Shown here: piece by piece, positions 24,767-34,486 of the stretch
Numbering within the stretch: the stretch's first letter is position 1
Layout: the number at the start of each line of letters is the position of its first letter
Assembly (NCBI RefSeq): GCF_025949665.1
Contig: NZ_JAPDFT010000003.1
Span: forward strand, 62,001-126,000
Direction of reading: 5' to 3'
DNA from: Chryseobacterium viscerum
GTDB taxonomy: Bacteria; Bacteroidota; Bacteroidia; Flavobacteriales; Weeksellaceae
DNA length: 64,000 nucleotides
Notes under the pieces: model-generated
What the model was told of the DNA's origin: nothing
What the model saw: only the letters and a program-made list of their open reading frames with translations
Database searches by the model: none
Position numbers and translations under genes: made by a program

Positions 24767-27535
24767 TTAAAAATTGAAATTAAGTCTTGCAAAAACATAT
24801 CTCCCATTTTGTCCAAACTGTGAAGTGGAACGTGAATAGATGAATTGGTCGTTATTGGTGGAAGCAGTAAGGTTCTTCGTTGGATAAATATCAAACAAAT
24901 TGTTTACACCTAAAGTCAATCCTACATTTTTAGTAAACTGATAAGCAGCAGACAAATCAGTAATGATCTTATCTCCGATCTGCTGATGTTCATTAAAATC
25001 AATGATTCCGTCTCCGTTCACATCAATAATATCAGCACCTGTCACTTTTCCAAAATAGGTATTTCTCAAATAGAAACTTGCATTTTTCCATGAAAGCGTA
25101 TGAGAAAGACTGGCTTTCACTCTCGGTACAGCTTCTTCCAGATATACTCTTGATTTTTCAGAGAAGTATACTTTCTCCAATTGTGGCGACTGAAGAAGTC
25201 CTGCAGAATGGATATCACCAACCTGTTTTGTTTTATTAAGGTTAATAGCAAAGTTATTATCTAATTTAAATCCTGAAAATCTTGCATTGTGTGAAATTAC
25301 CACATCCAAACCTTTTGTTTCCGTATCAATGGCATTGGTAAAGAACTGCGCTGCATTGATTCCCAACTGATCATAAGCTTCCTGTGCTTTCTGAGGAACG
25401 CTTGCTCTTAAGAATTGGTCGGTAAGGATAATACGGTTATCAATTCTTGTGAAATATCCGTCTGCAGTAAAGCTAAGTCCCACCGAAGGAATTCTGTAAG
25501 TAAATCCTACACTTGCAGATTTAGAAGTTTCCTGCTTCAGTTTTGGCATATCCAGCAATCCTGCCAGCTGAGAATCATTACTGAAAGTTCCCACTTCCAA
25601 AAGCTGATTATTTGTGAATAATGTAGACGTTACATTATAATAAATCTGGTGGATTGATGGTGCTCTGAATCCTGTAGATCCTGCAAATCTCACATTGAAA
25701 TTAGGAGCAACCTTAATTCTTGAAGCCAATTTATAATTGAATGTAGACCCGAAATCTGAATAGTTTTCATATCTCGCTGCTGCATCTACCAGTAACCAGT
25801 TGGTAAAGTTGAATTCAACATCTGCATAGGCTGCTACCGACTGTCTGTTTTTATCTACAGCATTTCCAGGTTTAAATCCGTTGAATACCTGTGAACCTCC
25901 CGGAAGTGCTGCTCCAAAGAAGTCAGTAGGTCTCACAGAGTTTCCGTTCCATACATTTCCGGAAGCATCATACGTTGCATAGGAAGCCTCTTCACCCTGA
26001 GTAATTTTAAAATTCTCGTAACGGTGCTCAGCTCCAAATGCTACATTGATACCTTCCCATACATCATATTTTTTAGAGAAATCTAAATTGATGGTATTTT
26101 GGGAAAATCTAAGTCCACCCGCATTAAACTCTCTTGGTGAAGCAAAACGTAAAGAGGTATTTCCTGTATTCTGAATATTATAGGTAAATGAATTTTGTCC
26201 ATATGTATTACTGAAATCAATATTCCACCCGTCCCATTTTCCTTTGATTCCGGCAGCCAGCGAAATATCCTGAATATCTGTTCCAATCTGAGGAAGATAA
26301 CCATTAGGATATAATCCTGTAAAAGTTCTGCTTTCACTTGGTCTTCTGTAAAATCCTCCGGAGGTTCCGTGTCTTAAGCTATATCCACCAAAAGTATACA
26401 CTTTCCAGTTGTCACTTACAGGGATCTCGGCATTCACAAAAAGCTGGTGATTGTTAAGCTTAGATTGCCCTACCTGCATATTGAAATCTTTTCTCGTTTG
26501 TCCTCTGTAAGCCAGCTCCTGATCTGTGATATAATTAAGCTGATCTCTGGTGAAATTTGCAGATTTCAAAACATTCTGTAATGCGGAAATGGTATTAGCT
26601 CCCTGAATATCGTTTTGTAAACCCTGAGAAAAATAGCTTACATTCTGAGCATATTGATGAATGTAATTCACAAGCTGCTGTGAATTGGGCGTATTGTTGA
26701 TATTTGTAAAAAGAGAAGAAAGGTTCACTCCGTCATTCAATGCTCGTTGTTCAATAGCATTGTAAGCATTGTAAATCGGACCACTTTCTGTTCCCGCTCT
26801 GTAAGTTGGGTTTCTGAATTGTGAAGACCAGGTAATATTAAAGAAACCACCTTTGGTTCCAATTTTATTCCCATAGTTCAAATCCAGCTGAATATTCTGT
26901 CCGTCAAAATCCCCGGTATGATCATTAGCTGTTGGCGTAAGATTTCCTCCGTAGCTGATCTGTCCTGCCAGTTTTCCTGTATCTCTTTTCAGATCAAGGT
27001 TGATCACTCCGGCAATGGCATCAGATCCGTATTGGGCAGCTGCTCCGTCTCTTAATACTTCTATTCTGTTCAAAGCGAAAGAAGGAATTGCATTCAAATC
27101 TGTTCCTACAGTACCTCTTCCCGGTGTTCCGTTTACGTTTACCAGTGCTGATGTATGTCTTCTTTTCCCATTCACCAAAACCAGTACCTGATCTGGCCCT
27201 AAACCTCTTAACTGAGCAGGATCCAAGTGGTCTGTACCATCAGAATTGGTTTGAATAGTGGATGTAAATGAAGGTGCTACAGCATTCAGAATTTGTCCGA
27301 TATTGGTCTGTGGAAGTATAATTGAAGATTCTTTTACATTGAATACATCTACCGGGACCGGACTGTCTACTTTAGATCTGGCTCCGGCTCTTGAACCTAA
27401 TACAACTACTTCTTCTACATTATTGGTTTTTATGGTATCCTTATTTGTTTTAATGCTGTCTTTTTCCTGTCCGTAAGTATATACGCCAAGAAAAAATAAA
27501 GCAGAGACCGAAAGAATAGTTTTTTTATTTTTCAT
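24767..27535 (-). CDS. TonB-dependent outer-membrane receptor (large)
   Basis: 922 residues. A signal peptide ends about YTYGQ. A short linker (KTNNVEEVVVLGSRAGARSK) holds the TonB-box region, then comes a plug with PAQLRGLGPDQVLVLVNGKR, RRHTSALVNVNGTPGRGTVG and RIEVLRDGAAAQYGSDAIAG. A long beta-barrel ends in aromatic FARLNFNF, as outer-membrane proteins do. There is no CarboxypepD-like domain and no SusD partner, so it is a stand-alone receptor, possibly for a siderophore, vitamin or peptide. It is expressed from its own promoter and is convergent with cstA. Confidence 0.92.
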   Translation of the reverse strand: MKNKKTILSVSALFFLGVYTYGQEKDSIKTNKDTIKTNNVEEVVVLGSRAGARSKVDSPVPVDVFNVKESSIILPQTNIGQILNAVAPSFTSTIQTNSDGTDHLDPAQLRGLGPDQVLVLVNGKRRHTSALVNVNGTPGRGTVGTDLNAIPSFALNRIEVLRDGAAAQYGSDAIAGVINLDLKRDTGKLAGQISYGGNLTPTANDHTGDFDGQNIQLDLNYGNKIGTKGGFFNITWSSQFRNPTYRAGTESGPIYNAYNAIEQRALNDGVNLSSLFTNINNTPNSQQLVNYIHQYAQNVSYFSQGLQNDIQGANTISALQNVLKSANFTRDQLNYITDQELAYRGQTRKDFNMQVGQSKLNNHQLFVNAEIPVSDNWKVYTFGGYSLRHGTSGGFYRRPSESRTFTGLYPNGYLPQIGTDIQDISLAAGIKGKWDGWNIDFSNTYGQNSFTYNIQNTGNTSLRFASPREFNAGGLRFSQNTINLDFSKKYDVWEGINVAFGAEHRYENFKITQGEEASYATYDASGNVWNGNSVRPTDFFGAALPGGSQVFNGFKPGNAVDKNRQSVAAYADVEFNFTNWLLVDAAARYENYSDFGSTFNYKLASRIKVAPNFNVRFAGSTGFRAPSIHQIYYNVTSTLFTNNQLLEVGTFSNDSQLAGLLDMPKLKQETSKSASVGFTYRIPSVGLSFTADGYFTRIDNRIILTDQFLRASVPQKAQEAYDQLGINAAQFFTNAIDTETKGLDVVISHNARFSGFKLDNNFAINLNKTKQVGDIHSAGLLQSPQLEKVYFSEKSRVYLEEAVPRVKASLSHTLSWKNASFYLRNTYFGKVTGADIIDVNGDGIIDFNEHQQIGDKIITDLSAAYQFTKNVGLTLGVNNLFDIYPTKNLTASTNNDQFIYSRSTSQFGQNGRYVFARLNFNF

Positions 27536-27575
27536 ATAGTTTAATTTGATTGAACATTTATGTTTTTACAGGGTG

Positions 27576-27607
27576 CAAATGTAAAATATATTTATTAGTC
27601 TACAAAA
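27576..27607 (-). promoter_or_regulatory. Promoter of the large TonB receptor gene
   Basis: On the minus strand TTTTG (27603-27607), 19 bases, TACATTTG (27576-27583), a textbook flavobacterial promoter 40 bases before the ATG. Confidence 0.75.
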
Positions 27608-27730
27608 TCAATAGACTTTGTTTTTATAAAAAACGTTTATTGTTTCTTTCTATCCCTCATTTAAAGTTATGATAATTTAAGAACATTTCCATAAAAAACA
27701 TCGTTTTATAGAATGTTAGATCTAAAATAA

Positions 27731-27880
27731 AAACGCCATGATCGCAAAGAAACTTGAGCTTATTAGTCTGATGATCGCAATGCCACTTCGTTTAGCAAAG
27801 AAAATTTACTTCGCTGAGTGGAACGTCATCGCGATCGAAAAATAAACACAATATGATATTCACTTTGCGAACTTCGTGTT
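27731..27880. repeat. Nested palindromic element with CGCAAAG-type arms (second copy type)
   Basis: The outer arms are 27731-27749 (AAACGCCATGATCGCAAAG) and 27863-27880 (reverse complement AACACGAAGTTCGCAAAG), matching at 14 of 18 positions. Inner arms begin GATCGC near 27773 and end GCGATC near 27836, with CACT/AGTG also pairing. The nested layout is the same as at 2799-2969. No ORF. It fills the gap between the TonB receptor and helicase genes, together with AT-rich sequence at 27608-27730 in which nothing else was seen. Confidence 0.6.
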
Positions 27881-27910
27881 AAAAAAAACGGATCCAAAAT
27901 TGAATCCGTT
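27881..27910 (-). terminator. Terminator of the UvrD/PcrA helicase gene
   Basis: On the minus strand AACGGAT and ATCCGTT form a stem around TCAATTTTGG, followed by a run of eight T, 26 bases after the stop. Confidence 0.8.
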
Positions 27911-27935
27911 ATCTTGTATGTTTAAATATTTGCAA

Positions 27936-30266
27936 TTAAATCTTAGTCAATTTAGCATATTTCAGAATCAGATTTTTCTCTCCTTCATGGATGAAAATCA
28001 CTTTTGCTTTGATATTCTGCGGATCTGTTCCATCCAGAAAACTAACCTCTCCGATACCGAAACGGTCATGTCTCACTTTATCTCCTACTTCAATATCCTG
28101 GGAAGAAGCTCCGCTTGGGTTAATAATTTTGGCTGTACTTACAGGTTTCAGTTTTCTTACTTCCGGTGCCGGTTTTGAAGTATCTCCTCTGTCAATTGTT
28201 TTTTTCTCAACCTTTTTGAAAGATTTCATTTCAGAAGGATGTTCATCAAAAATATTGGACTTCACCCCTGAATTATTGATAAACCTTTTTTCCAAAGCAG
28301 GATTAAGGAATTCAATATATTCATCATCAATTTCACTTAAGAATCTTGAAGGTTCTGCATCTGTGATTTTCCCCCATTGGAAACGGGAAACAGCATATGA
28401 GAAAAAGACCTGTTTTTCAGCCCTTGTCAATGCCACATAAAATAGTCTTCTCTCTTCCTCAAGATCTTCTCTGGTTGCAGAGCTCATAAAACTTGGGAAA
28501 AGGTTTTCTTCAAGGCCTACCAGATGTACTACCGGGAATTCCAATCCTTTTGAAAGGTGAATCGTCATCAAAGAAACCATATCATCTTCCAGGTTTTTAT
28601 CCTGAGTATCAGCAGAGAGTGCAATATTTTCAAGGAAATTGGAAAGGCTCGGATCTCCGTCTTCAAGCTGCATCTGTTCTTCAATAAACCCTTGCATAGA
28701 GTTCATCAATTCCTGTACGTTTTCTACTCTGGAAATTCCTTCAGGAGTCTGATCATCTTTTAAGAATTTGATTAACCCGCTTCGTTTTGCCACTTCCATA
28801 GCTACGCTGTAAGCCGTTTCTGTTTTCAGCAATACCTGAAAAGCCTTGATCATGGACCAGAAATCGTTCAGTTTGTTCAAAACTCCGTTGTTCAGCCCTA
28901 ATTGCGGTGCATACATCGGAAGATTTTCCAATACTTTTGAAACCGCAATATTATGAGCATCTGCAAAAACGATCAGTTTATTCTGTGTTGTTTCTCCTAT
29001 TCCTCTTGCAGGATAATTGATAATTCTCATCAATGCTTCAGAATCATTTTCATTAATCAGAAGACGCAGATAACCAATAAGGTCTTTTACTTCTTTTCTT
29101 TGGTAGAAAGAAAGTCCTCCATATACTTTGTACGGAATATTTTTGCGTCTCAGCGCATCTTCAAAAGCACGTGTCTGAGAGTTTGTTCTGTATAAAATGG
29201 CAAAATCGCTGTATTTTCTCTGGTCACGGTTACGGAGTTCCCAGATATTTCCTGCTACAAAATTGGCTTCATCAGCATCGGAAAGAGAGCGGTATATTTT
29301 AATCTTGTCCCCTTCTTCATTATCACTGAATACATTTTTCTTAAATTGCTGCAGGTTTTTTGCAATCACTACATTAGCTGCATTTACAATATTCTGTGTA
29401 GAACGATAATTCTGTTCCAATGATACCGTTTTGGCATCCGTATAATCTTTTTTAAAGTTTAAGATATTGTAGATATTCGCTCCACGGAAAGAATAGATAG
29501 ACTGTGCATCATCCCCTACCACGCAGATATTCTCAAATTTTGAAGCTAATGCTTTTACGATAAGATACTGAGAATGGTTGGTATCCTGGTACTCATCTAC
29601 CATGATGTATCTGAACCTGTCCTGATATTTTGCAAGCACTTCTGGAAAACGTGTCAGCAGCTCATTGGTTTTCAACAGCAGGTCATCAAAATCCATAGAT
29701 CCATTTCTGAAACACTGATCCACATATTTCTGATAAATCTGCCCGATGAATTTCATATTTGCCTTTTCATCCGCTTCCATCAGTTCCGGATTGTTGAAAT
29801 AAGCTTTTACCGTAATCAGATTATTCTTATAGGTTGAAATTCTTGCCTGAACTTTTTTAGGTTTATAAAGATCCGCATCAATATTCATATCCTTCAATAC
29901 TTTTTTGATCACATTCAGGGCATCCTGCTGATCATAAATGGTAAAATTGGAAGGGTATCCTAGATAATGAGACTCAATTCTTAAAATTCTTGCAAAAACA
30001 GAGTGAAAAGTTCCCATCCAAAGGCTTCTTGCATTGCTGTCTCCTACTACTTTTGCAATACGGTCTTTCATTTCACGAGCCGCCTTATTGGTAAAGGTAA
30101 GTGCCAGGATATTGAAAGGGTCTATTCCATTATGTATTAAATGAGCAATACGCATGGTAAGTACACGCGTTTTCCCGGAACCTGCTCCCGCAAGTACCAT
30201 CAAAGGGCCTTGTAAAGAGGTAACGGCTTCATATTGTGATTCATTGAGTCCTTTCAAATAGTCCAT
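27936..30266 (-). CDS. UvrD/PcrA-type ATP-dependent DNA helicase
   Basis: Superfamily 1A 3'-5' helicase of 776 residues from MDYLKGLNESQ; an in-frame ATG eight codons earlier looks spurious. Motifs in order: Q-motif LNESQYEAV, Walker A AGAGSGKTRVL, Ia LALTFTNKAAREM, II VDEYQDTNHSQ, III GDDAQSIYSFRGA, IV LEQNYRST, V TIHLSKGLEF, VI YVALTRAEKQVFF. The C-terminus (GDKVRHDRFGIGEV) is the PcrA/UvrD Tudor-like domain that contacts RNA polymerase. It functions in nucleotide excision and mismatch repair and replication-fork restart. The downstream and upstream flanks are both repeat elements. Confidence 0.94.
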   Translation of the reverse strand: MDYLKGLNESQYEAVTSLQGPLMVLAGAGSGKTRVLTMRIAHLIHNGIDPFNILALTFTNKAAREMKDRIAKVVGDSNARSLWMGTFHSVFARILRIESHYLGYPSNFTIYDQQDALNVIKKVLKDMNIDADLYKPKKVQARISTYKNNLITVKAYFNNPELMEADEKANMKFIGQIYQKYVDQCFRNGSMDFDDLLLKTNELLTRFPEVLAKYQDRFRYIMVDEYQDTNHSQYLIVKALASKFENICVVGDDAQSIYSFRGANIYNILNFKKDYTDAKTVSLEQNYRSTQNIVNAANVVIAKNLQQFKKNVFSDNEEGDKIKIYRSLSDADEANFVAGNIWELRNRDQRKYSDFAILYRTNSQTRAFEDALRRKNIPYKVYGGLSFYQRKEVKDLIGYLRLLINENDSEALMRIINYPARGIGETTQNKLIVFADAHNIAVSKVLENLPMYAPQLGLNNGVLNKLNDFWSMIKAFQVLLKTETAYSVAMEVAKRSGLIKFLKDDQTPEGISRVENVQELMNSMQGFIEEQMQLEDGDPSLSNFLENIALSADTQDKNLEDDMVSLMTIHLSKGLEFPVVHLVGLEENLFPSFMSSATREDLEEERRLFYVALTRAEKQVFFSYAVSRFQWGKITDAEPSRFLSEIDDEYIEFLNPALEKRFINNSGVKSNIFDEHPSEMKSFKKVEKKTIDRGDTSKPAPEVRKLKPVSTAKIINPSGASSQDIEVGDKVRHDRFGIGEVSFLDGTDPQNIKAKVIFIHEGEKNLILKYAKLTKI

Positions 30267-30363
30267 ACAGCAAAAAAATTTTGGGAACACAAAATTAATG
30301 TATTCAGAGGAGAATTCAAACTTTCATAGAGAAGTTCGAGATTTGAAATACCAGGATTGGGTT

Positions 30364-30843
30364 AATAGTCAATTTTGATTCGCAAGTGAATGGTCAATAG
30401 TGAATGATTAATCGCCGAGTAAAAACTTATCTACAATAATTATTCGTAAGCTCAAACCACGCAACCCGAATCCCATAACAAATTCACAAGCACAGCGAAT
30501 TGACCATTCAATCTTGGAGTTCCAATAGTCAATTTTGATTCGCAAGTGAATACTCAAGGGTGAATGATTAATCGCCGAGTAGAAAACTTATCTACAATAA
30601 TTATTCGTAAGCTCAAACCACGCAACCCGAATCCCATAACAAATTCACAAGCACAGCGAATTGACCATTCAATCTTGGAGTTCCAATAGTCAATTTTGAT
30701 TCGCAAGTGAATGGTCAATAGTGAATGATCAATTGCCGAGTAGAAAATTTGTCTACAATAATTATTCGTAAGCTCAAACCACGCAACCCGAATCCCATAA
30801 CAAATTCACAAGCGAAGCGAATTCACTATTCACCATTCACTTT
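30364..30843. repeat. Three tandem copies of the ~160-bp dispersed element
   Basis: Copies begin with AATAGTCAATTTTGATTCGC at 30364, 30524 and 30685, giving periods of 160 and 161 bases. Each copy has the same order: GTGAATGATTAATCGCCGAG or a close variant, TCTACAATAATTATTCGTAA, CGCAACCCGAATCCCATAAC and CAAATTCACAAGC. The ends are imperfect inverted repeats (AATAGTCAA with TTGACCATT). Related single or double copies are at 36365, 50479 and 55829. There are no genes; it lies between the divergent helicase and M16 genes. Confidence 0.9.
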
Positions 30844-30943
30844 TAAACCTCTTAAAATTATTCCCCTGCAATCATATATTTCTATAAACTTTGTAACATT
30901 TAATTCACTTTTCGTACTAATTGATAAACAATTTCTAAATTTT

Positions 30944-32257
30944 ATGAAAAAGCGACTTCTTTCTGCTGCTGCCGTAGCTTTCTTCGGGCTAATGCTGAAT
31001 GCACAGCAAATCAAATTCGAAGAGTACGACCTTCCCAATGGTCTTCACGTAATTCTTCATCAGGATAATTCGGCGCCGGTTGTAACAACAGGTGTAATGT
31101 ACCACGTAGGTGCAAAAGATGAAGTAAAAGGCAGAACAGGCTTTGCTCACTTCTTTGAACACCTTTTATTTGAAGGAACTCCTAACATCAAGAGAGGAGA
31201 CTGGTTTAAGATTGTTTCTTCAAACGGAGGACAGAACAACGCCAACACTACCAATGACAGAACTTATTACTATGAAACATTCCCTTCCAACAATGAACAG
31301 CTTGGACTTTGGATGGAGGCTGAAAGAATGCGTCATGCTGTCATCAACCAGATTGGTGTAGATACACAGAGAGAGGTTGTAAAAGAAGAGAAAAGATTAA
31401 GAATGGATAACCAGCCTTATGGAAACCTTTTCACGACAATTCAGAAAAATTTATTTACCAATCACCCATACAACTGGCCGACAATTGGTTCTATGGAAGA
31501 TCTGAACTCTGCTAAATTAGAAGAATTCCAGGCGTTCTATAAGAAGTTTTACGTTCCGAATAATGCTACTTTGGTTGTTGCAGGAGACATCAAACCTGAG
31601 CAGACTAAAAAATGGATTGAAACCTACTATGGAGGAATTCCAAAAGGAACATTATATCCAAAAGATTTCCCGAAAGATACTCCTATCACTCAGGAAAAGG
31701 AAGTGACTGCAACAGATCCGAACATTCAGCTTCCTGCTTATGTTTTCGCGTACAGAACTCCGGCTAATAAAGAGAAAGATGCTTATGTTTTAGATATGCT
31801 TTCTTCTTATTTAAGCAATGGTAAGTCTTCAGTTTTATATAAAAAATTAGTAGATCAGGATAAAAAAGCGCTTCAGGTAGCTGCTTTCAACCAGGGGCTT
31901 GAAGATTACAGTATTTTCGCATTCTTCGCGATCCCGATGGGACAGACTACAAAGCAGGCTTTACAGGCTGACATTGATGCTGAAATCAAAAAACTTCAGA
32001 CTACGTTAATCTCTGAGGACGATTATCAAAAACTTCAAAACCAGTATGAAAACCAGTTTGTAAATGCCAACTCAAGCATTCAGGGAATTGCGGCTTCATT
32101 GGCAACCAACCACGTATTGATGGGGGACACGAATTTGATCAACAAAGAAATCGACATTTACAGATCTATCACAAGACAGGATCTTCAAAATGCTGCTAAA
32201 AAGTATCTTAATTCTAACCAAAGAATAGTCATTAATTACGTACCTGAGAAAAAGTAA
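30944..32257 (+). CDS. Zinc-dependent M16 family metallopeptidase (catalytic subunit)
   Basis: 437 residues starting at MKKRLLSAAAV; longer in-frame starts run into the tandem repeats and are rejected. A signal peptide ends at LMLNAQ, so it is periplasmic. The inverted zinc motif HFFEH is at residues 69-73, with further acidic residues near 150 (VVKEEKR) for the third ligand. It is one active M16B half; the partner gene 53 bases downstream encodes the non-catalytic half. Such pairs degrade or process peptides in the periplasm. Confidence 0.92.
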   Translation: MKKRLLSAAAVAFFGLMLNAQQIKFEEYDLPNGLHVILHQDNSAPVVTTGVMYHVGAKDEVKGRTGFAHFFEHLLFEGTPNIKRGDWFKIVSSNGGQNNANTTNDRTYYYETFPSNNEQLGLWMEAERMRHAVINQIGVDTQREVVKEEKRLRMDNQPYGNLFTTIQKNLFTNHPYNWPTIGSMEDLNSAKLEEFQAFYKKFYVPNNATLVVAGDIKPEQTKKWIETYYGGIPKGTLYPKDFPKDTPITQEKEVTATDPNIQLPAYVFAYRTPANKEKDAYVLDMLSSYLSNGKSSVLYKKLVDQDKKALQVAAFNQGLEDYSIFAFFAIPMGQTTKQALQADIDAEIKKLQTTLISEDDYQKLQNQYENQFVNANSSIQGIAASLATNHVLMGDTNLINKEIDIYRSITRQDLQNAAKKYLNSNQRIVINYVPEKK

Positions 32258-32310
32258 TCATTTCAACTTTTTAGGTTATAATATGATTATTAAAAATTAA
32301 ATTTTTACAA

Positions 32311-34356
32311 ATGAAAAAGCAATTAACATATATAGCTGCAGCATTTTTCTTTACAGGAATGGTTTCAGCACAAAAAATAGATCTTAATGCAATGCCGAAG
32401 CCGGGACCTACTCCTGCCATTAACATTGCGAAGCCAAAAACTTTCCAGCTAAGCAATGGTCTTACGGTAATGGTGGTTGAGAACAATAAACTGCCAAGAG
32501 TAAGCGCAAGCCTTTCTATGGACAGACCTCCATACCACGAAGGAGCTGTAACCGGAGTAAGCGAAATTATGGCTGAACAGTTCGAAAACGGAACAACCAA
32601 TATCAGCAAAGATGATTTCAACAAAAAAGTGGATTATCTTGGAGCGAATCTGAACTTCTCTTCAGGAGGTGCTTCTGCCAATTCACTTTCAAAATATTTC
32701 CCTGAAGTTTTAGGTTTGATGGCTGATGCAATCATTAATCCTAAATTCTCTGCCGAAGAAATTCAAAACTCTAAAGAAAGAGCAGTCGAAGGATTAAAGT
32801 CTGAGGAAAAAAATGCTTCTTCTATTGCTGAAAGAGTTTCTAATGCTTTGATGTATGGAAAAAATACGTCAAGAGGAGAGTTTGAAACTGTGGAGTCTAT
32901 CAACAAAATTCAGCTTGCTGATGTTCAGAATACTTACAAAAAATACTATGCTCCGGACAATGCTTACTTAGTAATTGTAGGAGATGTAAAATTTGATCAG
33001 GTAAAGCCTTTGATTGAGAAAGCCTTCAGTGGCTGGAAAAAAGTGAACACTCCTATTGCTCCGTTAGAACCTGCTTCCAATGTAGCTAAAACGGAGATCA
33101 ACGTAGTAGATGTTCCTTCTGCAGTACAGTCTGTTGTTTCATTAAACAACCTGAACAACCTGAAAATGAAAGATGCTAACTACTTCCCTGCAACAATCGC
33201 CAACTACATTCTTGGTGGTGGTGGAGAAGCAAGACTTTTCATGAACCTTAGAGAGAAAAACGGATTCACTTATGGAGCTTATTCAAGTATGGTTGCCAGC
33301 AAGTATTCTCCGCAATTCTCTGCAAGTGCAAGTGTAAGAAACGAAGTTACAGACAAAGCCGTTAAAGAATTCATGAATGAACTTAACGCAATCTCTACAG
33401 TAAAACCAGAAGAATTGGCCAATGCTAAAGCTAAGCTGAAAGGATCTTTCATCATGTCTTTGGAACAGCCGGCTACTATTGCAAGGTTTGCTTTAAATCA
33501 AAAAGTTCAGGATCTTCCAGCTGATTTCTACACCAATTACTTAAAATCTATCGATAAGGTAACTGCTGCAGATGTTGCAAATGCTGTAAAAGCTACTATT
33601 TTACCTAACCAAAGCAGAATTTTCATTGCAGGTAAAGCATCTGATATTTCTGAAGGATTGGAAAAACTAGGTTATCCTGTAAAATATTTTGATAAGGATG
33701 CCAACTCTGTTGCAAAACCAACTGTACAAAAAGTAGATGCCAGTGTAACGGTTGCCTCTATTGCAGATAAATACATCAATGCTATCGGAGGGAAAGCTAA
33801 TTTAGCTAAAATCACTTCGTATACCACGAATGCTTCAATGTCTATGCAAGGACAAAACATCGATTTTAAAATCGTTAAGGCACAAGGCGGAAAGGAGCTT
33901 ACTACTGTAACAGCAATGGGACAGGTTGTTCAGAAGCAGGTATTTGACGGAAAGACTGGTTATTCTATGCAAATGGGACAAAAAGTAGACATCACACCGG
34001 AAGAAATTGCTGAAAAACAAAAGAACCCGGAGCTTTTCGAAGAATTAGGTTTTGCAAAATCTGCTGATTATAAATTAGGAGGAATTGAGAAAATTGGTGG
34101 TGAAGATTCTTATGCTATTAAAAGTGGAGATACTACGTATTACTATAGCGTTGCAACAGGATTAAAAACCGGAGAAACCAAAAAAGTAAAAGCTAAAGGT
34201 CAGGAAATGACAATCCCAACAACATTCTCAAATTACAAAGATGTAGAAGGGGTAAAAATGCCATACACCATCTCTGTAAGCCAGATGGGAATGGATATGA
34301 CAATGAATGTAAAGACTTATGAGATCAATAAGGCTACTGATGCTGATTTTAAATAA
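32311..34356 (+). CDS. Non-catalytic M16 subunit with C-terminal lipoprotein-sorting-like domain
   Basis: 681 residues with a signal peptide (ends MVSAQ). The M16 fold runs to about 470. Where the zinc motif should be the sequence reads SEIMAEQFENG, so no HxxEH exists and it cannot be catalytic. The substrate-binding RLFMNLREKNGFTYGAYSS (R/Y pair) is retained, the normal split of roles in two-subunit M16B enzymes. About 200 extra residues follow (KYINAIGGKANLAKITSY to the end) that look like the beta-sheet LolA/LolB-like or outer-membrane lipoprotein-sorting fold. That fusion is the odd feature. It is probably co-transcribed with the catalytic subunit gene. Confidence 0.88.
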   Translation: MKKQLTYIAAAFFFTGMVSAQKIDLNAMPKPGPTPAINIAKPKTFQLSNGLTVMVVENNKLPRVSASLSMDRPPYHEGAVTGVSEIMAEQFENGTTNISKDDFNKKVDYLGANLNFSSGGASANSLSKYFPEVLGLMADAIINPKFSAEEIQNSKERAVEGLKSEEKNASSIAERVSNALMYGKNTSRGEFETVESINKIQLADVQNTYKKYYAPDNAYLVIVGDVKFDQVKPLIEKAFSGWKKVNTPIAPLEPASNVAKTEINVVDVPSAVQSVVSLNNLNNLKMKDANYFPATIANYILGGGGEARLFMNLREKNGFTYGAYSSMVASKYSPQFSASASVRNEVTDKAVKEFMNELNAISTVKPEELANAKAKLKGSFIMSLEQPATIARFALNQKVQDLPADFYTNYLKSIDKVTAADVANAVKATILPNQSRIFIAGKASDISEGLEKLGYPVKYFDKDANSVAKPTVQKVDASVTVASIADKYINAIGGKANLAKITSYTTNASMSMQGQNIDFKIVKAQGGKELTTVTAMGQVVQKQVFDGKTGYSMQMGQKVDITPEEIAEKQKNPELFEELGFAKSADYKLGGIEKIGGEDSYAIKSGDTTYYYSVATGLKTGETKKVKAKGQEMTIPTTFSNYKDVEGVKMPYTISVSQMGMDMTMNVKTYEINKATDADFK

Positions 34357-34372
34357 CAACATCCAATAATAG

Positions 34373-34405
34373 AAAAAACGGCAACAATTGTTGCCGTTTT
34401 TATTT
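34373..34405 (+). terminator. Terminator of the M16 gene pair
   Basis: AAAAAACGGCAACAA pairs with TTGTTGCCGTTTTT, followed by more T, 17 bases after the stop. Confidence 0.9.
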
Positions 34406-34430
34406 TTATCAACATTTGACGACATCTTTT

Positions 34431-34461
34431 TTTGTCATTCAGTAAAAAAAGATTAAATTTG
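34431..34461 (+). promoter_or_regulatory. Promoter of secG
   Basis: TTTG (34431-34434), 19 bases, TAAATTTG (34454-34461): both elements with ideal spacing, 25 bases before the ATG. Confidence 0.75.
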
Positions 34462-34486
34462 CCCATTCAAAAAGATATAAGAATTA

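Noticed and set aside
27991-28440. Plus-strand ORF of 149 codons inside the helicase gene
   Set aside because: Opposite strand of conserved helicase motifs; low-complexity translation, no initiation context.
30364-30843. Possible CRISPR array
   Set aside because: The period is 160 bases with contiguous near-identical units and no unique spacers; no cas genes are nearby.
30725-30943. Long N-terminal extension of the M16 peptidase
   Set aside because: It would be encoded by the third tandem repeat. The clear signal peptide starts at the ATG at 30944.
32311-34356. Degraded (pseudogene) M16 peptidase
   Set aside because: The zinc motif is missing, but the frame is intact, the R/Y motif is kept and the partner is catalytic. 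This is the normal non-catalytic subunit.
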